Notes: a model not told the origin generated them from the letters alone. 64,000 bases of DNA from Entamoeba histolytica HM-1:IMSS (GCF_000208925.1 NW_001914897.1:29025-93024), one strand, 5' to 3'; positions 10,288 to 20,769 are shown, counted from the first letter of the stretch. Numbers and translations: made by a program.

Positions 10288-13200
10288 ATGAGTTTGACTG
10301 AATCACATCTTATTGGAAATATTGATATTCCTTTAAAAGAAACTACATACCCAAAACACTTTTTAGAAATAGTTGAAAAGAATCCTAATAAAGAATGTTT
10401 GGTATTTAGGTCTAGTAGAACAGGAGCATATATTAGACATACATACTCACAGTTACTTAATACATTAAATTGTGTAATTCAAGGATTTAAAAATGAAATT
10501 CATATGGAATTACATACAGTTGTTGCTATTTATCTTCCAAATTGTTGTGAATACATTTATTCACAATTAGCTGCATTATGTGGAGGTTATATAATGATGC
10601 CATTAAACCCATTATATACAAAACCACAACTTGAAAGACTTTTACCAAGAGTAAATCCATCAGTAATTATCTCATTGACTGCAATGAAACAAAACATTCC
10701 AAATGGTTATAATGTTTGTTTTATTGATTCTAATTTAGAAGAAGATCCTTCAAATAAAATTTATTCTTTAAAAAAATTTCTTTCTACTCCTTGTGAAAGA
10801 AACTACATAAAAGAGGTGTCTGAAATTTTAAAACCAAATGATATTTCATTTTATGGATGTACTTCTGGATCAACAGGAGAACCTAAAATTTGTACTTATA
10901 CCCATTTTGCAATGATTAATCCATTCATCACTATTGATCATACTACAAATACTCCAGTAGAAAGAAGAAGAGCTCTTTGTTTTACACCATTGTTTACTAC
11001 AGCAGCACACTTCCAAATTGATGCTATTTTTGCCGCTGGAGCAACAGTTGTTGTTTGTGATAAATTTGAACCAGAAAGTATTCTTAAATTTATTCAAGAA
11101 GAAAAAATTACTAACGTTAATTGTGCTCCATCTGGTATTTTAGCACTTATTCATCATCCTAGTTTTAGTACAGAAAAAGTAAAAACTGTAGAACATGTTA
11201 TTATGGGAGGTGCAGTTGTTAGTGATGCTTTAATGAATGAAGCACAAAATAAAATGGGTCTTCTTGATTGTAAATCTGGTTATGGTATGACTGAAACATG
11301 TGGTGTAATGTATACAATGACTACTACAGTTGGACAACTTCAACCACATTATGAATTAAGAATTGTTGACCATGTAACTCGTAAAATTACACCAGTTGGA
11401 GTTCCAGGAGAGATTGAAGTCCATACTAAAATTATGATGTCTGGTTATTTAAATAATGAAAAAGCAAATAAAGAATCTTATACTGAAGATGGATGGTTTA
11501 AGACTGGTGATGAAGGTAATTTAGATAAATATGGAAGACTAATTATCACTGGAAGAGTTAAAGACATGATTATTCGAGGTGGTCATAATGTATTCCCATC
11601 AGAAATTGTTGATACTCTTCAAACACATCCTAATGTTGTTTTATGTGGATGTGTATCTGTTCCAGATAGAGCACAAGGAGAACTTATTGTTGCATTTGTT
11701 ACATTAAAGAAAGAAACAAAAGAAAGTGAATTAAAAGAATTTTGTAGACAAAGATTAGTATCATTTGCAGTACCAACACATATCTTTGTAATAGAAAAGA
11801 TGCCATTAAACAGTTTTGGTAAAGTATATAATCCTGAACTTAGAAAGATGGCTGCAGAAAAAATTAAAATGTATTGGCAAAATAAATGTGAAAATAATCC
11901 ATGTCCTCCATCAACTGAAGCTGGTAATGCTATTGCTTCTTTATGGTCAGAATGGTTTGAAATTCCACAAAAAGCTATTTCAAAAGATATGAATTTCTTT
12001 GATATTGGAGGAGATTCATTAGTTGGTAGTCAGACTGTAGGATTAATTAGAAAATTTGTTTCAGATGCACCATTTGATTTATTAACTAAATGTCCAACAA
12101 TAGGCCTTTTAGAGGAATATGTATTAAATCCAAAACTTGACCTTATTCATCCACAATTTAAGAAAGATATTGAAGATATTCAAAACCTTAAAATGGAACC
12201 AATTCAAATTGAATCAAACCAAAAGAAAGTTGCTTTCTTAACTGGTTCTAATGGATTTCTTGGAGTTCATTTAATTCAAGCACTTCAAAAGAAAGGATAT
12301 CATGTTATTTGTTTAGTTAGATCATTAACAATTAGTGATGGATGGAAACGAATTACACAATCAGCAACTAATTCTCAAATAACACTTGACCTTAATAAAA
12401 TCGAAATTATTTGTGGAGATGTTTCATTAGTAAAATGTGGATTAAAAGATGATGTTTTTAATTCTATTGTTTCTAAAATTGGACTAATTATTCACAACGC
12501 TGCATTTGTTAATTGGAATAGAAGTTATGTTGATATGAGAGGTTCTAATTATATTGGAACTCAAAATGTCATAGAATTCGCTACAAAAGCTAAAGTTCCA
12601 TTTATTTATGTATCATCCATTGGAGTAGCTGCATGTGTTGGAGGTAAAGAAATAATACCAGATGGTACTGTTTTACCATTTAAAGCAAATGGATATATTC
12701 AAACCAAATGGATGAATGAACTTTATTTAAATAAGTTAAGATGCTTTGGATATAAGATTGGTGTTTTAAGACCAGCTTTTATTTCTGGTAATTCTGTATC
12801 TGGTTGTTCTAATACTGATGACTTTATTTGGAAGTTAGTACGTTTACTTGTAAATAATGGACTTTCTCCAAATGAACAAAAAATGATTCTTACTCCAGTT
12901 GATTTAGTTGCTAATGCATTTATTGAAGCTGTTGATAATCTTCCTATTGCAGCTAATTTAATACCATTACATCCAGCTGATATTAGTTATGTTTGTGATC
13001 TTGTTGCTAAACGAATGAATAAAACTATTGAACACAAACCAATGAATGAAATTAAAGAACAACTTATTTCATTAGCACAAAGTGGAAATAAAGAAGTATT
13101 ATCATTACTTCCATCTATGCAAATGAGTGGGTCATTAGATATTGAATACAAATGGGTTAAAGAGCAATCTCTTGACCTTTCAGAAACACAACAATCTTTA

Positions 13201-13290
13201 GATAACTCTGTTACCTATCTATTTAATACAGGTTTCTTTGGAGAAGAATTTAGTGATGGAAAAACACAAGCTTTTGGACGTTCTCATTGA
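10288..13290 (+). CDS. Adenylation-carrier-thioester reductase enzyme (CAR/NRPS-like)
   Basis: The protein has 1000 residues from the ATG at 10288; the in-frame TTG at 10279 was not used. Residues 1-530 form an AMP-binding domain (TSGSTGEPK, GYGMTETCG, TGDEG, GRVKDMIIRGG, catalytic Lys in FGKVYN). About residues 560-620 are a carrier domain with the phosphopantetheine serine near 577 (FDIGGDSLVG). From about 645 a Rossmann-type thioester reductase domain (FLTGSNGFLGVHL) carries a YxxxK pair near Tyr803. In this architecture a carboxylic acid is activated as its adenylate, loaded on the carrier arm and reduced with NAD(P)H to an aldehyde, as in carboxylic acid reductases and Lys2. A separate phosphopantetheinyl transferase is needed. 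The substrate is unknown and no biosynthetic neighbours are present. Lateral origin is possible but untested. Confidence 0.9.
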   Translation: MSLTESHLIGNIDIPLKETTYPKHFLEIVEKNPNKECLVFRSSRTGAYIRHTYSQLLNTLNCVIQGFKNEIHMELHTVVAIYLPNCCEYIYSQLAALCGGYIMMPLNPLYTKPQLERLLPRVNPSVIISLTAMKQNIPNGYNVCFIDSNLEEDPSNKIYSLKKFLSTPCERNYIKEVSEILKPNDISFYGCTSGSTGEPKICTYTHFAMINPFITIDHTTNTPVERRRALCFTPLFTTAAHFQIDAIFAAGATVVVCDKFEPESILKFIQEEKITNVNCAPSGILALIHHPSFSTEKVKTVEHVIMGGAVVSDALMNEAQNKMGLLDCKSGYGMTETCGVMYTMTTTVGQLQPHYELRIVDHVTRKITPVGVPGEIEVHTKIMMSGYLNNEKANKESYTEDGWFKTGDEGNLDKYGRLIITGRVKDMIIRGGHNVFPSEIVDTLQTHPNVVLCGCVSVPDRAQGELIVAFVTLKKETKESELKEFCRQRLVSFAVPTHIFVIEKMPLNSFGKVYNPELRKMAAEKIKMYWQNKCENNPCPPSTEAGNAIASLWSEWFEIPQKAISKDMNFFDIGGDSLVGSQTVGLIRKFVSDAPFDLLTKCPTIGLLEEYVLNPKLDLIHPQFKKDIEDIQNLKMEPIQIESNQKKVAFLTGSNGFLGVHLIQALQKKGYHVICLVRSLTISDGWKRITQSATNSQITLDLNKIEIICGDVSLVKCGLKDDVFNSIVSKIGLIIHNAAFVNWNRSYVDMRGSNYIGTQNVIEFATKAKVPFIYVSSIGVAACVGGKEIIPDGTVLPFKANGYIQTKWMNELYLNKLRCFGYKIGVLRPAFISGNSVSGCSNTDDFIWKLVRLLVNNGLSPNEQKMILTPVDLVANAFIEAVDNLPIAANLIPLHPADISYVCDLVAKRMNKTIEHKPMNEIKEQLISLAQSGNKEVLSLLPSMQMSGSLDIEYKWVKEQSLDLSETQQSLDNSVTYLFNTGFFGEEFSDGKTQAFGRSH

Positions 13291-13480
13291 TTTTTTTTTC
13301 TTAACATTTTTGGTTAATTTATTTTTTAATAATAAAAATATTATTTTATATAATCAAGTTTTTTAGTATTTTCAATTACCTCTAGAACTTAAAAGAACTA
13401 ATAAAATTACCTTTATTGACCTCTAAAGACTTTTCAATTATTTAAAGAGATCTAAAAAGAAAATAATTTAAAAGAAAAGT

Positions 13481-14344
13481 ATGTCTTTAAACGATATTGA
13501 AAAAACTAAACTACAAGACCTTTGTAATAAAAAATATAAAGAACAAGCTATTTGGTTTTTGAACGCTTATTGGTTAGAAAATGGAGAAGCTGAAGCTGAA
13601 AACGTTTGGGATTATTGTAATAAGTTTGGTGAATTTGATCCAGAAAATCATGCAGATGGATGCTCTCTTGATGAATTAAATATTCACAGAATTCTTGAAC
13701 ATTATAATGAACACCAAACAATTCAACAATTCAGAGAATCATTAAGAAACCAACAATTTGAATTTAAAAAATTGTTTGCTCTTTGTGTGTTCTTAGCATG
13801 GCACTACAAAATGCCATTAAAGAAGTTAATTAATGCTCCTCAAGGTGCTCAATCAGCAGAAATGCAAAAAGCACAAGAAATGGTTGACCAAGTTTCTGTT
13901 TTACTTAATGAAGCAGTGAAAAAAGCAGATGAAGCTACTAAAAGAGATAAAGAGCTTGAAACTGCTCTTAATGCATTGAAAAAAGAAGAAGATGAATTTA
14001 ATAAGAAAACAGAACAATTAAAAGCACAAATTGAAAAAGAGACTGGTGTTGTTAAAAAGAATAGAGCACAAGCTGAACTTGCTCAACATATTGAGTCTGA
14101 TCCATTACCATTGAGAAAAGCTAAAATTACTTGTGAAGCTGCTAAGAAAAAATCAGAAAAAGCTCGTGTTGAAGCTGAAACTGCTGCTGAAGAAATGAAA
14201 AAGAAAATGGAAGAAGCTGAAGAATATTTAAATCAACAAAAGGCAGCAGCAGCTGCTGGACAAGGATTAATGTGGTGGATGCAAAGAGAACTTGAAGAAA
14301 AGAAAAAGTTTATGCCAATGAAAAAAGGAGGAATTGCTAAGTAA
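13481..14344 (+). CDS. ABP34-type calcium-regulated actin-bundling protein
   Basis: The 287-residue protein resembles the Dictyostelium 34-kDa calcium-regulated actin-bundling protein. Matching features are an N-terminal QAIWFLNAYW block, a central EF-hand-like region (residues 50-110), a long coiled coil from about 130 to 260, and the hallmark C-terminus WWMQRELEEKKK. The family cross-links actin filaments in cortical structures and is inhibited by calcium. Here the EF-hand segment is degenerate: the loop aspartates expected before residue 105 are replaced by Gln/Phe/Lys residues (RNQQFEFKKLF), so calcium control may be weak. No signal peptide or membrane segment is present. Confidence 0.85.
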   Translation: MSLNDIEKTKLQDLCNKKYKEQAIWFLNAYWLENGEAEAENVWDYCNKFGEFDPENHADGCSLDELNIHRILEHYNEHQTIQQFRESLRNQQFEFKKLFALCVFLAWHYKMPLKKLINAPQGAQSAEMQKAQEMVDQVSVLLNEAVKKADEATKRDKELETALNALKKEEDEFNKKTEQLKAQIEKETGVVKKNRAQAELAQHIESDPLPLRKAKITCEAAKKKSEKARVEAETAAEEMKKKMEEAEEYLNQQKAAAAAGQGLMWWMQRELEEKKKFMPMKKGGIAK

Positions 14345-14463
14345 TTTTGAAAATTCAATTATTAACGTCTGTGTTTAGTTTATTTTAAATTATAAAATAA
14401 AATGAATAATATTAATTAACTTTTTGTTATAAATATGTTATGTTATATACTATTTGATGAATA

Positions 14464-14694
14464 TTATTTTGTAGTTAAGTCTTTTGATGATATTTTTTTA
14501 TAGTCTTGACTCTCTGAATCACTAGAGCTAATAAACTCAATATGTAAAGCAGGAGACTCTTTATATGGGATGTCATTTATAGAATTAAAAATTCCATATG
14601 TTTGTTCAATCTGTTCAATTTTTTTCATTTTCTTAATGGCATGTTTTAATTCATCTATAACACTATTGTCATTATGTTCTTCTTTAAAACTCAT
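14464..14694 (-). CDS. Small hypothetical protein
   Basis: A 76-residue acidic ORF with a proper ATG (14694) and balanced composition, unlike the T-rich shadow frames nearby. It contains an SSSDSES acidic serine patch resembling casein kinase II targets. No family is recognised. It may be a real small gene or an exon of a larger one. Confidence 0.4.
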   Translation of the reverse strand: MSFKEEHNDNSVIDELKHAIKKMKKIEQIEQTYGIFNSINDIPYKESPALHIEFISSSDSESQDYKKISSKDLTTK

Positions 14695-15421
14695 ATTCTG
14701 AATATCATTTAGTTAGCGTTAAACAAGTTCTTTTGTTTCTTATTCATTTTATTCATCTTTGTTTCTTTTTTTTTGCTTCTTATTTATTAATTGAATTAAA
14801 TTAAAATAGTTTAAATTCATTATATTCATTAATATGTTTGAACATTAATTTGATTATATGGATTTATTCTACAGAATTATTTTTATCTTCATGTATTATT
14901 TATAGTTAAATATTCATTATACACATATTATTGTTTTCTGCTTGATTTATACTTTAGAATATGAATGTGTTCTTGTCTTTTGTTAATACAAAGATGATAA
15001 TAATTTTCTTTATTATAGACTTTTTACATTTTACAGTATAAAACCACAAATAACTAAATTATTTTTATAAAAGAGTTTCAAAAGTATTTAAGTAAGTATG
15101 ATATTATCATAAATATTTATTGTAAATACGAAGATATTTTTATAACAATATATTTTTCATAAATAAACTCAAAATAACAGGAAATATTACATATGACTTG
15201 TACTTAAAGAAGATAGTATGAGTCAACAATGATACAATAGATTATACTAAAAATCAATAACAATTGGAGATGATAAAAAGGCATAAAGTTTGAGTTATAA
15301 TGTAATAAAAATATTGTTTAAATAAAAATAAATTAAAGATATTGCATTAAAAAGAAGTATAGAAGTTTATTATGTTAAAGAGAACAATATAAAAGGATTT
15401 AGTTGGGAAGTAATAAAACAA
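14695..15421. other. AT-rich intergenic region
   Basis: About 730 bases with no supported gene, RNA or repeat. It contains the 3' flank of the FHA gene and the upstream side of the small ORF at 14464-14694. Confidence 0.6.
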
Positions 15422-16686
15422 TTATTTCTCTTGTTGTTTTTGAGATCCAGAATCAAGTAATTGTAATACAGCAGAAAGATCAATATCATCTTCTTCAAAT
15501 GGAGTTTTTTGTATTTGAGGTATTTCATTTTGTTCAATAACTTTTTTTGATAATTCAAAACTACGAACTAACTTCCGAGGTTTAGGTAATTCAGAAGGAC
15601 TTTTTTCATTAGGATCTAATTGGATTTCTATTGGTTTTGAAATAGAACTCGATGTAGAAGAAGAAAGTAACTGAGAGAAGTGTTTTGGAGAAGATTTAAA
15701 AATGGGATTAAATTGGATTTTCTTATCTTTATGATGATGTTTGGAATTTTTAGAATGTTTTAATTTTTTTTGTAAGAAAGGTTTTGTACTTTCTTTTGAT
15801 TTTGATGAATCAGATGAAGGAGGATTTGATTGAAATTGATCCGTTTCTGCAACTGAAAGGAGTTTTTCAGATTGTTGATGGTTAGCGTCAGATTGGATAG
15901 GACCAGTTAAAGTAAAAGAATCAATTTTTTTTATTTTTTGAACTTCATAATATTCTTTTAATTGTTTAAGTTGGTTGTAATCAATCTGAGTGATGAAAAT
16001 ATCATTTAAAAGGTGTTGAATAATTTGAGTTGACTGAATTGACTATTTAAAATTATGAATAACATGTTTTTAAGAAACTGATGATAGATAAATAACAAAC
16101 TAACTTAGGTATATTATTATTTATTGAATTTAATAAGTCATTTGAGTTAATTTGTTCAAGCCAAGTTTCAGAAGGGTATTTTCTTTGTAGTTCAAATAAT
16201 AATAAATCAGGATATTGCTAAATTAAAGGTAAAATATCTTGTATATATAAAACACTTTCATTTTAACAATAACATTAAAACATTAACAAACAATCTGTGG
16301 AATAGTTAATGAATGAATTTTCATTGAGAATTGAAAACAAATATCTTCTAACTTGAATATGTCATTATCATTTAATTCAGCTGTTCCATTATATTCTTTT
16401 CCATTAACTATGATTAATCCATTACCACTTAATTTGTTAGATTCATTGAATTTTATTATAATACATAAAAAAAAAGAATAATTAAAAAAAATACAAACGA
16501 AATAATAGCATTTTGGCTAAAGGCAATAAGTTCCCATTTTGATTTTATATTTACAATAACGTTTGATGACTTTTCTTTACTAATAGTATATTCCTTTCCT
16601 AATTTTAACCATAAGCGATCATCTCCATCAACATATGGATATTTTTGGATAACAGCAATATACCCCCCTTCTAGTTGAGTAAACAT
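15422..16686 (-). CDS. FHA-like domain protein, four exons
   Basis: Minus-strand exons 16499-16686, 16292-16427, 16101-16217 and 15422-16042 join without frame errors into 353 residues. The introns begin GTTTGT; two end TAG, and the first (16428-16498) appears to end AAG, the only acceptor that keeps the phase. The N-terminal 105 residues look like an FHA phosphothreonine-binding fold: GKEYTISKEKSSNVIVN, a middle strand, then ISGNGLIIVNGKEYNG. The rest is polar and disordered, with Lys/His-rich and Ser-rich stretches and an acidic patch near the end. FHA proteins often act in nuclear DNA-damage or cell-cycle signalling; that role here is inference. The last exon has no methionine codon in frame, so ATG-based ORF searches miss it. 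Confidence 0.75.
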
Positions 16687-16778
16687 AAAATAAAAAAATA
16701 AGTTATTCTTCTTCAAATTGAGAAAAAAAGCTCAAAGAATTACAAAATTATTTTAATATTCTTTAGGTGAATCTAAAA

Positions 16779-16791
16779 GAACTTAAAAAAG
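16779..16791 (+). promoter_or_regulatory. GAACTTAAAAAAG core promoter element
   Basis: This motif lies 22 bases upstream of the ATG of the RhoGEF-FYVE gene at 16814. It has the same GAACTT-plus-A/T-run layout as the elements at 10263, 34542 and 42951. Confidence 0.5.
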
Positions 16792-16813
16792 TAATTTCAC
16801 ATAATACATAACT

Positions 16814-18382
16814 ATGGAATTGAGTAAGCGTCAAAGAATATTAGATGAAATTTATAATACTGAAGTCTCATATTTAAATTTTTTAAAAATTTGTCAAACA
16901 GTTTATTTTGAGGATATGATTAGTCATGTGCCTCCTATTATACCATTAGAAAAGACTAATGAAATGTTTAAATATTTAGATACTATTATTACAATTTCAC
17001 AAGAATTAATAAGATTATTTGATGAATCAAAAAAATCCAATTGCTTTGAGTCAGAAATAGGAAATATTTTTATTCAAATGCAGTCATATTTAAAAGGATA
17101 TAATTTGTATGTTGCTAATAATGCTTATGCATTAAATATTGCTGATAGACTATATAAGAAAGAGAAATATGCAAAGTATCTTGAAACATTAAGACAATCA
17201 ATTCAAGGTCCTGATACAATGAAATTAGATTTAAATTCTTTTCTTATTATGCCAGTTCAAAGAGTCCCTCGATATCGTTTACTTCTTCAAGATTTATTAA
17301 AAAATACACCTGATGGGACATTAGGAAAATCTGCATTAGCTACAGCATTAGAACAAATTAAGGTACTTGGAATTTCAATTAATGAATCTATTGCTGATGA
17401 AGAAAGAAGAAGAAAATTACTTGAAATACAAAGTCGTCTTCCAAAGAGTCTTCAGCCAAAATTTGTTTGTCCTGGAAGAGAATTTGTAATGGAAACTACT
17501 GTTGTTCTTACTTGGGAAGAGAAATTAACGAAACTAACATTAATCTTTGTTACTGATATGTTAATATTTGCTGAAACAGTTAATAAAAGGATTGACGTTA
17601 AATATGTAATGATTATAGGACGTATTAAACGTCAGACTGGTGAAAGAACAGAATTTGAATTATATACAAAAGAAGATGGAAACATTAAATTAGTTTTTCT
17701 TAACGAGAAAGATGGACAATTATTCCATGATAAAATTACTGAGTTAATCCCAGTTCAAGTAAAGAAATTAGCAGAAAAGAAGGCAGCAGAAGATGAATGT
17801 CCTTGTTGCAGGAAATCTTTGAATAGACTTGCTTCATATTCATCTCCTGGATTTATTGTCTGTGCTAAATGTAACAAAAAAGTTTGTAATACATGTGCAA
17901 CAACAAAGATTGCTTTAGTTGCAGGTGGTGCACCAAGAAAAGTGTGTGATGCTTGTATTCTTGAACAATTTACAAAACAACAAGAAACAAATAAAAAACT
18001 GAAACAAAAGAAAGAACCATTATTACTTAATTCTCAAAAAAAAGATATAAATGAGTTTCAACAAAATTTAATAACATCATCTTGTACTTCAAGTCAAGTA
18101 TTTACATCTCCAATGTTATGTTCAACAGGACATAATATTTATTCAACACCAATGATGACTTCTAATCCTTATTACATTCCATTGACATACAGTACAAGAC
18201 AAATACCACAAACATTTACTACTTCACAACCTCTATCACAAACATTTACTACTTCACAACCTCTATCACAAACAGTTAACTGTTCAAATCAAACACAACG
18301 TTCACAAATAGAAATACTAAAAAATTTGAATGTTCCACAACGTAGACCACAAACTAAATTAAATAAAAAAAACTTAAATTGA
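16814..18382 (+). CDS. RhoGEF (DH-PH) protein with FYVE-like zinc finger
   Basis: The 522-residue protein starts with a DH domain (residues 1-190: RILDEIYNTEVSYLNFL, and the diagnostic LIMPVQRVPRYRLLLQDLL). A PH domain follows at about 205-315. An eight-cysteine zinc finger (about 330-385: CPCC, VCAKCNKKVCNTC, VCDAC) has FYVE spacing. Entamoeba is known to have a family of RhoGEF-FYVE proteins, and this fits it. DH-PH activates Rho/Rac GTPases and FYVE domains normally bind PI3P, linking actin to phagosome membranes. The basic RHHCR motif that reads PI3P is absent here, so lipid binding is doubtful. The C-terminal 140 residues are polar with two exact 30-base tandem repeats (TSQPLSQTFT). Confidence 0.93.
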   Translation: MELSKRQRILDEIYNTEVSYLNFLKICQTVYFEDMISHVPPIIPLEKTNEMFKYLDTIITISQELIRLFDESKKSNCFESEIGNIFIQMQSYLKGYNLYVANNAYALNIADRLYKKEKYAKYLETLRQSIQGPDTMKLDLNSFLIMPVQRVPRYRLLLQDLLKNTPDGTLGKSALATALEQIKVLGISINESIADEERRRKLLEIQSRLPKSLQPKFVCPGREFVMETTVVLTWEEKLTKLTLIFVTDMLIFAETVNKRIDVKYVMIIGRIKRQTGERTEFELYTKEDGNIKLVFLNEKDGQLFHDKITELIPVQVKKLAEKKAAEDECPCCRKSLNRLASYSSPGFIVCAKCNKKVCNTCATTKIALVAGGAPRKVCDACILEQFTKQQETNKKLKQKKEPLLLNSQKKDINEFQQNLITSSCTSSQVFTSPMLCSTGHNIYSTPMMTSNPYYIPLTYSTRQIPQTFTTSQPLSQTFTTSQPLSQTVNCSNQTQRSQIEILKNLNVPQRRPQTKLNKKNLN

Positions 18383-18410
18383 ATATTACTTTGTTATTAA
18401 TGTTTAATTG

Positions 18411-19611
18411 TTATTCCATAAGCACAAGGAAATTTGATGGTACTAATCCATATAACCCATTTACTTCACCTTCCCACCAATCTCCATCTTTTCGATATAC
18501 AAGAACAATATCATCTTTTTTTAAAGATATTTCATCTTCTTCAGTAGTTTCATAGTCATATAAAACTTTATATTTTTGAGGTTGTGGCTGAGACTCTTTA
18601 ATTAATTTATCGTTATTATTTGGTAATAATTCCATTACACCTAATTAATTATAATCATTAATAAAGGAAAATAATAAAAAAATACAAACTTAATGGTGTA
18701 AGTGATGGTTGTTGAGGATCTGTTGGTTGAGTAATTTCTTCAGGAGGCATCATTGGAATATCAGTAATATAGTCAGGGTCGATAGGAGCATTTTCAACAA
18801 TCATATTACTTGCTTTCATATTATAACCACCATTTGTAATATCTTCTTTTCTTTGAGTATAAATATTTTGGGGATGAATAAAACTATCATTATCTTGAGT
18901 AATAAGCCATTTAACATCAACAATTTGTTCTTTAAAAGAAGGAAGAAGTTTTTCAATACTATCAAGGGATTCATTATAAATATCTCTAATTAAAATATCA
19001 TTTTGAAATAATTTAACAAAGAAAGGTTCAACTATTTTAATATAATTATTATTTAATTTTTTCATATCATCAATAATTTCATTTCTTAAATAGAAATAAA
19101 AGTCTCTTGCTTGTTCATATTTCGTTTTAGTATTTGTAATGATGTGTTGTGGTTTATTTTTTAAAACATTTGTTCCATAACGATTATGAGCATGATCCAT
19201 ATCAATTTGTCTTTTTTTTAGTTCAACAATTCTTTCTTCAATAACTTTATATTGTTGACTATATTCTTTTAATGGTAAAAATATATCATCTTCCATTGAT
19301 GTTAAGCATGTTGTTAGTCCTAATTCTAAACATTCACATGTTGTCATATACTTTGTTGCAATACTATTTAATTGAATATCTTCTTTTGACATTTCTATTA
19401 AAGCCTTTGATAATTCAACTTTTTTATGTAACATTTTTTTTTGACTTTCATTATAATGACGAAGTGTAAGAAGAGTTTGAATTAAAAGTTTATAATGTAA
19501 TTTTGTCTTTTTATGAACTTCTTTAAAATCTGTATCAATTGACTTTTCAGCAAATTTATATGAACTTCTAATTTCATAAACTTTTCTTTCAACTTGTTCT
19601 ACTAATGACAT
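18411..19611 (-). CDS. BAR-SH3 protein (2 exons)
   Basis: Exons 18690-19611 and 18411-18640 give 383 residues across a 49-bp GTTTGT...TAG intron. The ATG at 19611 was chosen because the longer frame starts with TTG. The first 240 residues are long helices with the charge pattern of a BAR domain, which senses or forms membrane curvature as a dimer. A proline-rich linker (MMPPEEITQPTDPQQP) leads to a C-terminal SH3 domain (VLYDYETTEEDEISL, GDWWEGEV, GLVPSNFL). This layout is typical of endophilin- and amphiphysin-like endocytic adaptors that recruit actin or dynamin machinery. It is convergent with the RhoGEF-FYVE gene, with fewer than 30 bases between stop codons. Confidence 0.85.
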
Positions 19612-19848
19612 ATTCAACTTATGATTTCAAGTTTCTTTAATCCTTTTTGAGTTTTTTTTTCTTTTATTTAAAAAAAAGACGATAGAAATTTATAAAATTT
19701 CTTCAAAGAAATAATTTGTTTCTTTGAAACAAAATCCAATTGAAATTCATTATTAATCCACTTATATTTTCTTCATAACTTTATTAGAATTTACCTTTAA
19801 CTATTTAAAAAAAGTATTTATTTTTTTCTATTTTTGATTGTATTTAAA

Positions 19849-20769
19849 TTAATGAAATCCCATTTCAATTGCTGCATTTTGTATTAAATCTCTTTCTTTT
19901 GTTGGGTCTTCAGTAAATAAGAAAGAACGAAATTCTTTAATAGTCTTTGGTTTGTATTGAAGAAATATTCTAACAAAATATAATAAATATTCACCACATT
20001 CCCAATTAGATGGTTGTTGTGGTACATTAACATGAATACAATTAACTTCAAGATCATCCCAATAAATATTAATTCTTTGATACATCCAAGCAATAAATTC
20101 ATTAATAGTATAAGATAAAAATTTTGGTGTATTACTTATATTTAATGAATCTAAATTTAAAACGCATGGAGCTATTTCATTTAATGGAATATCTTCATTA
20201 ATCCTTTTATTCTCTTCTTCAAATTCAATAACTTCAAAATGATTAATTAATTCTTTCATTTTATTTATTAATAAAAGACATTCATTGTATTTATGTTCAC
20301 TTATTATATTATTTTCATCAACTGATGATAAATTCATTTGAACTTCTTGTGCAAGCAGTTTTATTTGTTCATTTAATAAATTTAATCGTTGATCAAATTC
20401 ATATTCTTCACAAAATTTTCTTTTCCCTCCTTTTAACATTCTATCACTTTGAAGACAATAAATTAATAATGTCCAATGTCTTTCTACATTAATTGGAATT
20501 ATAATATATTCAAGGTCTTTTAATTCTAAATCTTTTTTACTAAACCATCTAGAACAGTGATAAAATTGACCTTCTTTATCAACATTTGGATCATTTGCTC
20601 TTCTCATATTTTCAAAGAAAAATGTTGATAAAACACATACTGATTTATCTCCATATTTCTTTTCAAGATATTCTAAATAAAAATTAAGAACATTATCATT
20701 AAACATTAATCGTTTTTTTAATATATTTTGTTCATGTTCTGTAAATTCAGTTGATACACTAATATTCAT
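19849..20769 (-). CDS. Ulp1/SENP-type SUMO protease (C48)
   Basis: The 306-residue protein carries the Ulp1 catalytic set. His98 lies in NVERHWTLLIY, Asp207 in VLNLDSLN, the oxyanion glutamine near 251 in VPQQPSNWECGEY, and the nucleophile is Cys258. These enzymes mature SUMO or NEDD8 or remove them from targets. About 100 charged residues separate His and Asp, much more than in classic Ulp1, so the enzyme resembles the split-domain SENP6/SENP7 type. There is almost no N-terminal extension, so localisation signals are not obvious. The next small ORF upstream is on the same strand. Confidence 0.9.
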   Translation of the reverse strand: MNISVSTEFTEHEQNILKKRLMFNDNVLNFYLEYLEKKYGDKSVCVLSTFFFENMRRANDPNVDKEGQFYHCSRWFSKKDLELKDLEYIIIPINVERHWTLLIYCLQSDRMLKGGKRKFCEEYEFDQRLNLLNEQIKLLAQEVQMNLSSVDENNIISEHKYNECLLLINKMKELINHFEVIEFEEENKRINEDIPLNEIAPCVLNLDSLNISNTPKFLSYTINEFIAWMYQRINIYWDDLEVNCIHVNVPQQPSNWECGEYLLYFVRIFLQYKPKTIKEFRSFLFTEDPTKERDLIQNAAIEMGFH

